Source of the DNA: an uncultured Lachnospiraceae bacterium
Lineage (GTDB): Bacteria > Bacillota > Clostridia > Lachnospirales > Lachnospiraceae
Reading direction: 5' to 3'
Assembly: GCA_937885345.1 (NCBI GenBank)
Contig: CAKZZH010000043.1
Location: 1 to 15,223, forward strand
DNA: 15,223 bases
The notes under the pieces are model-generated. The model was not told the origin of the DNA. It saw only the letters and a program-made list of their open reading frames with translations, and searched no databases. Positions 13,502-15,223 of this stretch are shown here, piece after piece. The position numbers were made by a program, and so were the translations under genes. The stretch's first letter is position 1. Every line of letters starts with the position of its first letter.

Positions 13502-13768
13502 ATGCATAACTATTCTTTTTTTCAAAATGTCTGGATCTTTATCAGAGCGTTACCGCCTTTTTACTATGTAATATTAGCGTTTTTTATAGCTGCGATAGTT
13601 ATTCTTGTTCTATCGATCAAACGATTAGTGAGAGCATCTGCCGATGACAGATCTGCGCGTGCCAAAGCCAGAGCCGGAATTATTGTCTGCTCGATCGTGG
13701 CGGTCATAACACTTCTGGTAATTTGTTTTTTAACACTTATATTTGTATCGGTTCTGTTCTATATGTAA
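13502..13768 (+). CDS. Small two-helix membrane protein of unknown function
   Basis: 88 residues with two hydrophobic segments, about 19-42 and 58-87, separated by a basic, Ser/Ala/Arg-rich loop (KRLVRASADDRSARAKARAG). By the positive-inside rule this loop is cytosolic, with both termini outside. No family was recognised. GAGGAGG (13489-13495) is six bases before the ATG. It is the first gene of a tightly packed operon, and its stop codon overlaps the Shine-Dalgarno of the next gene (TAAGGAG), suggesting translational coupling. Confidence 0.75.
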   Translation: MHNYSFFQNVWIFIRALPPFYYVILAFFIAAIVILVLSIKRLVRASADDRSARAKARAGIIVCSIVAVITLLVICFLTLIFVSVLFYM

Positions 13769-13777
13769 GGAGCGCTT

Positions 13778-13915
13778 ATGAAGGATAAAATATTTCACAG
13801 AGTTCTTATAGGAATTACAATTGCAGGTGCCCTGATCACAGTTGCACTTTGCATATATACGGTGTATTTATACAGGCATGCTTCGATCGTTGAAGTGATC
13901 GCCAACTGGAGGTAG
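13778..13915 (+). CDS. 45-residue single-TM membrane protein
   Basis: A short frame, ATG 13778 to TAG 13915, encoding a 45-residue protein: basic MKDKIFHR, a hydrophobic helix at about residues 9-32, then RHASIVEVIANWR. AAGGAG (13767-13772), overlapping the previous stop codon, is five bases from the ATG. The last two sense codons (TGG AGG) form the GGAGG Shine-Dalgarno of the next gene. The good ribosome site, the single-helix composition and the nine- and three-base gaps to its neighbours all support a real gene. It has no recognised family. It may be an accessory subunit for its membrane-anchored neighbours, which is inference. Confidence 0.7.
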   Translation: MKDKIFHRVLIGITIAGALITVALCIYTVYLYRHASIVEVIANWR

Positions 13916-13918
13916 CCC

Positions 13919-14884
13919 ATGAAACTTTTCAGGCAGATCGCGTCAATCCTTGCGGTTGTATTATTTTATGCGGTTACAATATTCTTTATATACAGGTACG
14001 GAACGTCGAGACTTATCAGTGATCACAGCGATTCCGTCAAGATTAAATCGGTTGAACTCGGTGCATATCTGCCGTTTGACGATTCTTCCAAGGTTGCAAG
14101 GCTTGACGGCGGTGTATCGGAACTGCTCAGGTTTGATGCGGATGAGGCGCCGGTTATTGACTGCGCCGCTGCACTTTATCCCGTGATCTCTTCGTATGTT
14201 GCGGCAACATATCCCGAAGAAACGGTTGATTATGACGGTTCGTTTTTTACCGAAGGATCCAGGCTTCAGATGAACAATACGAGGGATGCTTACAAGAGGA
14301 TCGTTGACGGACGGGATGATGTCATACTTGTTGCAAGTGCATCAGAGGAGCAGATGGCGTATGCGAAGGAACAGGGCGTTGAACTTGTATTTACGCCCGT
14401 GGGCAAGGAGGCCTTTGTATTTATAGTGGCAGGTGATAATCCGGTGGATTCGCTTACCGTTGATGAGATCAAAGGTATATATACCAATAAATATTTTAAC
14501 TGGGCGCAGCTTGGTGGAAAAGATGAACTTATAGCGCATTTTGAGCGTAATAACGGCAGCGGCAGTCAGACGGCATTTCTCAAATTCATGGGAGATACCG
14601 AGTATATAGGAGATTATGATGCTTATATGGGAAGCCCGATAGGATTCTCGTATAGATTTTACGTCAGTGATATAATGGGAGCAGGTTCGGTAAAACTTCT
14701 TGCGATCAATGGAATAGAGCCGAATACGATCAATATCGCCAATGACACATATCCGATAACCGGTAATATTCTTGCAGTATACAGGTCTGATGCGTCCGAG
14801 GAAACCAAAGAACTTGTGGAATGGATGCTCACGGATGAGGGACAGGAGCTTCTTGAGAAAAGCGGATATGTAAGTCTTAACTGA
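13919..14884 (+). CDS. Membrane-anchored PstS-like substrate-binding protein
   Basis: 321 residues. Residues 1-27 are a short basic start and one hydrophobic helix without a lipobox Cys or clear cleavage site, so it is probably a signal anchor with the binding domain outside. The remainder resembles the phosphate-binding PstS group of type 2 periplasmic-binding proteins: DEIKGIYTNKYFNWAQLGG (about 182-200), ERNNGSGSQTAFLKFM (209-224, the R-x-x-GSG ligand loop), and a C-terminal YPITGNILAVYR...WMLTDEGQELLEKSGYV. The first ligand loop, normally Gly/Ser-rich, is APVIDCAAALYP (77-88) and lacks the usual Ser/Thr pair, so phosphate may not be the ligand. No transporter permease or ATPase gene follows in the window; the next gene is plsC. 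GGAGG (13908-13912) lies six bases from the ATG. Confidence 0.8.
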   Translation: MKLFRQIASILAVVLFYAVTIFFIYRYGTSRLISDHSDSVKIKSVELGAYLPFDDSSKVARLDGGVSELLRFDADEAPVIDCAAALYPVISSYVAATYPEETVDYDGSFFTEGSRLQMNNTRDAYKRIVDGRDDVILVASASEEQMAYAKEQGVELVFTPVGKEAFVFIVAGDNPVDSLTVDEIKGIYTNKYFNWAQLGGKDELIAHFERNNGSGSQTAFLKFMGDTEYIGDYDAYMGSPIGFSYRFYVSDIMGAGSVKLLAINGIEPNTINIANDTYPITGNILAVYRSDASEETKELVEWMLTDEGQELLEKSGYVSLN

Positions 14885-14902
14885 TGCGTATGGGGGAGTA
14901 TC

Positions 14903-15223
14903 ATGTTGTACCAAATACTACGGCCTGTTTTTACTCTTATTTTTAAGGCAGTTTATAACCCGAGAATAATCAATGCAGATTATATCCCTGCTGATGGCAA
15001 ATGCGTTATCGCAGGGAATCATAAGCACGCTCTCGATCCTATTTTTGTTGATGTCTGCACGAGGAGAGTTGTACATACGCTGGCCAAGAAAGACCTTCAT
15101 GACGGAGCTTTCGGCTGGTTTTTCAGAGCTATTAAGTCCATCCTGACAGGAAAGGATACTCCGGCAAGACAGGCGAAAAGACAAGCCCGACTTGAGGCAA
15201 AGGCTGCAAAGCAGACAGCCAAG
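14903..15223 (+). CDS. plsC: 1-acyl-sn-glycerol-3-phosphate acyltransferase (PlsC), 3' truncated by window edge
   Basis: The frame opens at ATG 14903 and runs off the window after 107 codons. PlsC transfers an acyl chain to lysophosphatidic acid to make phosphatidic acid at the cytoplasmic membrane. The catalytic NHx4D motif is present as NHKHALDP (N39, H40, D45). It is followed by AKKDLHDGAFGWFFRAIKSI, matching the usual K-x-[ED]-L...GWF element. Where family members continue directly to the I-P-V-x-R segment, this one enters a Lys/Ala/Gln/Arg-rich stretch (from about residue 88) that is still running at the edge. The substrate-binding EGTR motif is outside. GGGGGAG (14892-14898) lies four bases upstream. 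The gene follows the PstS-like gene by 18 bases. Confidence 0.87.
   Translation, partial: MLYQILRPVFTLIFKAVYNPRIINADYIPADGKCVIAGNHKHALDPIFVDVCTRRVVHTLAKKDLHDGAFGWFFRAIKSILTGKDTPARQAKRQARLEAKAAKQTAK

Overview
The window looks like a chromosomal segment of a Gram-positive Clostridia bacterium, most likely Lachnospiraceae (Butyrivibrio-like). This is inferred from moderate GC content, strong AGGAGG-type ribosome binding sites, TGn-extended -10 promoters, tRNA genes without an encoded CCA, a Ser/Ala/Asp-linker lipoprotein and a very large signal-peptide surface protein. No transposase, integrase, phage gene or CRISPR array is visible. The genus is a guess.

Layout. Positions 1-440 hold the end of a tRNA operon (Arg-TCT partial, His-GTG, Gln-TTG, Lys-TTT) closed by a strong intrinsic terminator. 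Positions 486-1513 hold a promoter and a two-gene unit: a TerB-like protein and a double zinc-ribbon protein of unknown function. A cardiolipin synthase gene (cls) converges on it from 3124 down to 1565. A 296-base divergent intergenic region (3125-3420) carries a promoter for cls and one for the large gene, plus a small hairpin with a U-tract at the start of the large gene's leader. Positions 3421-8304 encode a 1627-residue exported, membrane-anchored surface protein. It is followed on the same strand by tex (transcription accessory protein, 8353-10722) and, 11 bases later, an FRG-domain protein (10734-11534). A bidirectional terminator separates this block from two minus-strand genes: a lipoprotein with two putative OB-fold-like domains and a Ser/Ala/Asp linker built on a 30-bp tandem repeat, and a zinc-ribbon/DUF4190-like membrane protein. 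Back-to-back promoters (13356-13451) then drive that last gene and a rightward operon: an 88-aa two-TM protein, a 45-aa single-TM protein, a signal-anchored PstS-like binding protein, and PlsC (1-acylglycerol-3-phosphate acyltransferase, cut by the window end).

How the genes may fit together. Much of the window concerns the cell envelope: two phospholipid enzymes (Cls, PlsC), a giant surface protein, a lipoprotein, a solute-binding-like domain and several small membrane proteins. Tex and the tRNAs are housekeeping. No complete new system can be demonstrated. The parts most worth a second look are the small-membrane-protein/PstS-like/PlsC operon, the FRG protein coupled to tex, the TerB plus zinc-ribbon pair, and the attenuator-like leader of the giant gene. 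Several gene starts were moved inward from the longest possible frame because a Shine-Dalgarno sequence or a promoter decides for the internal start.
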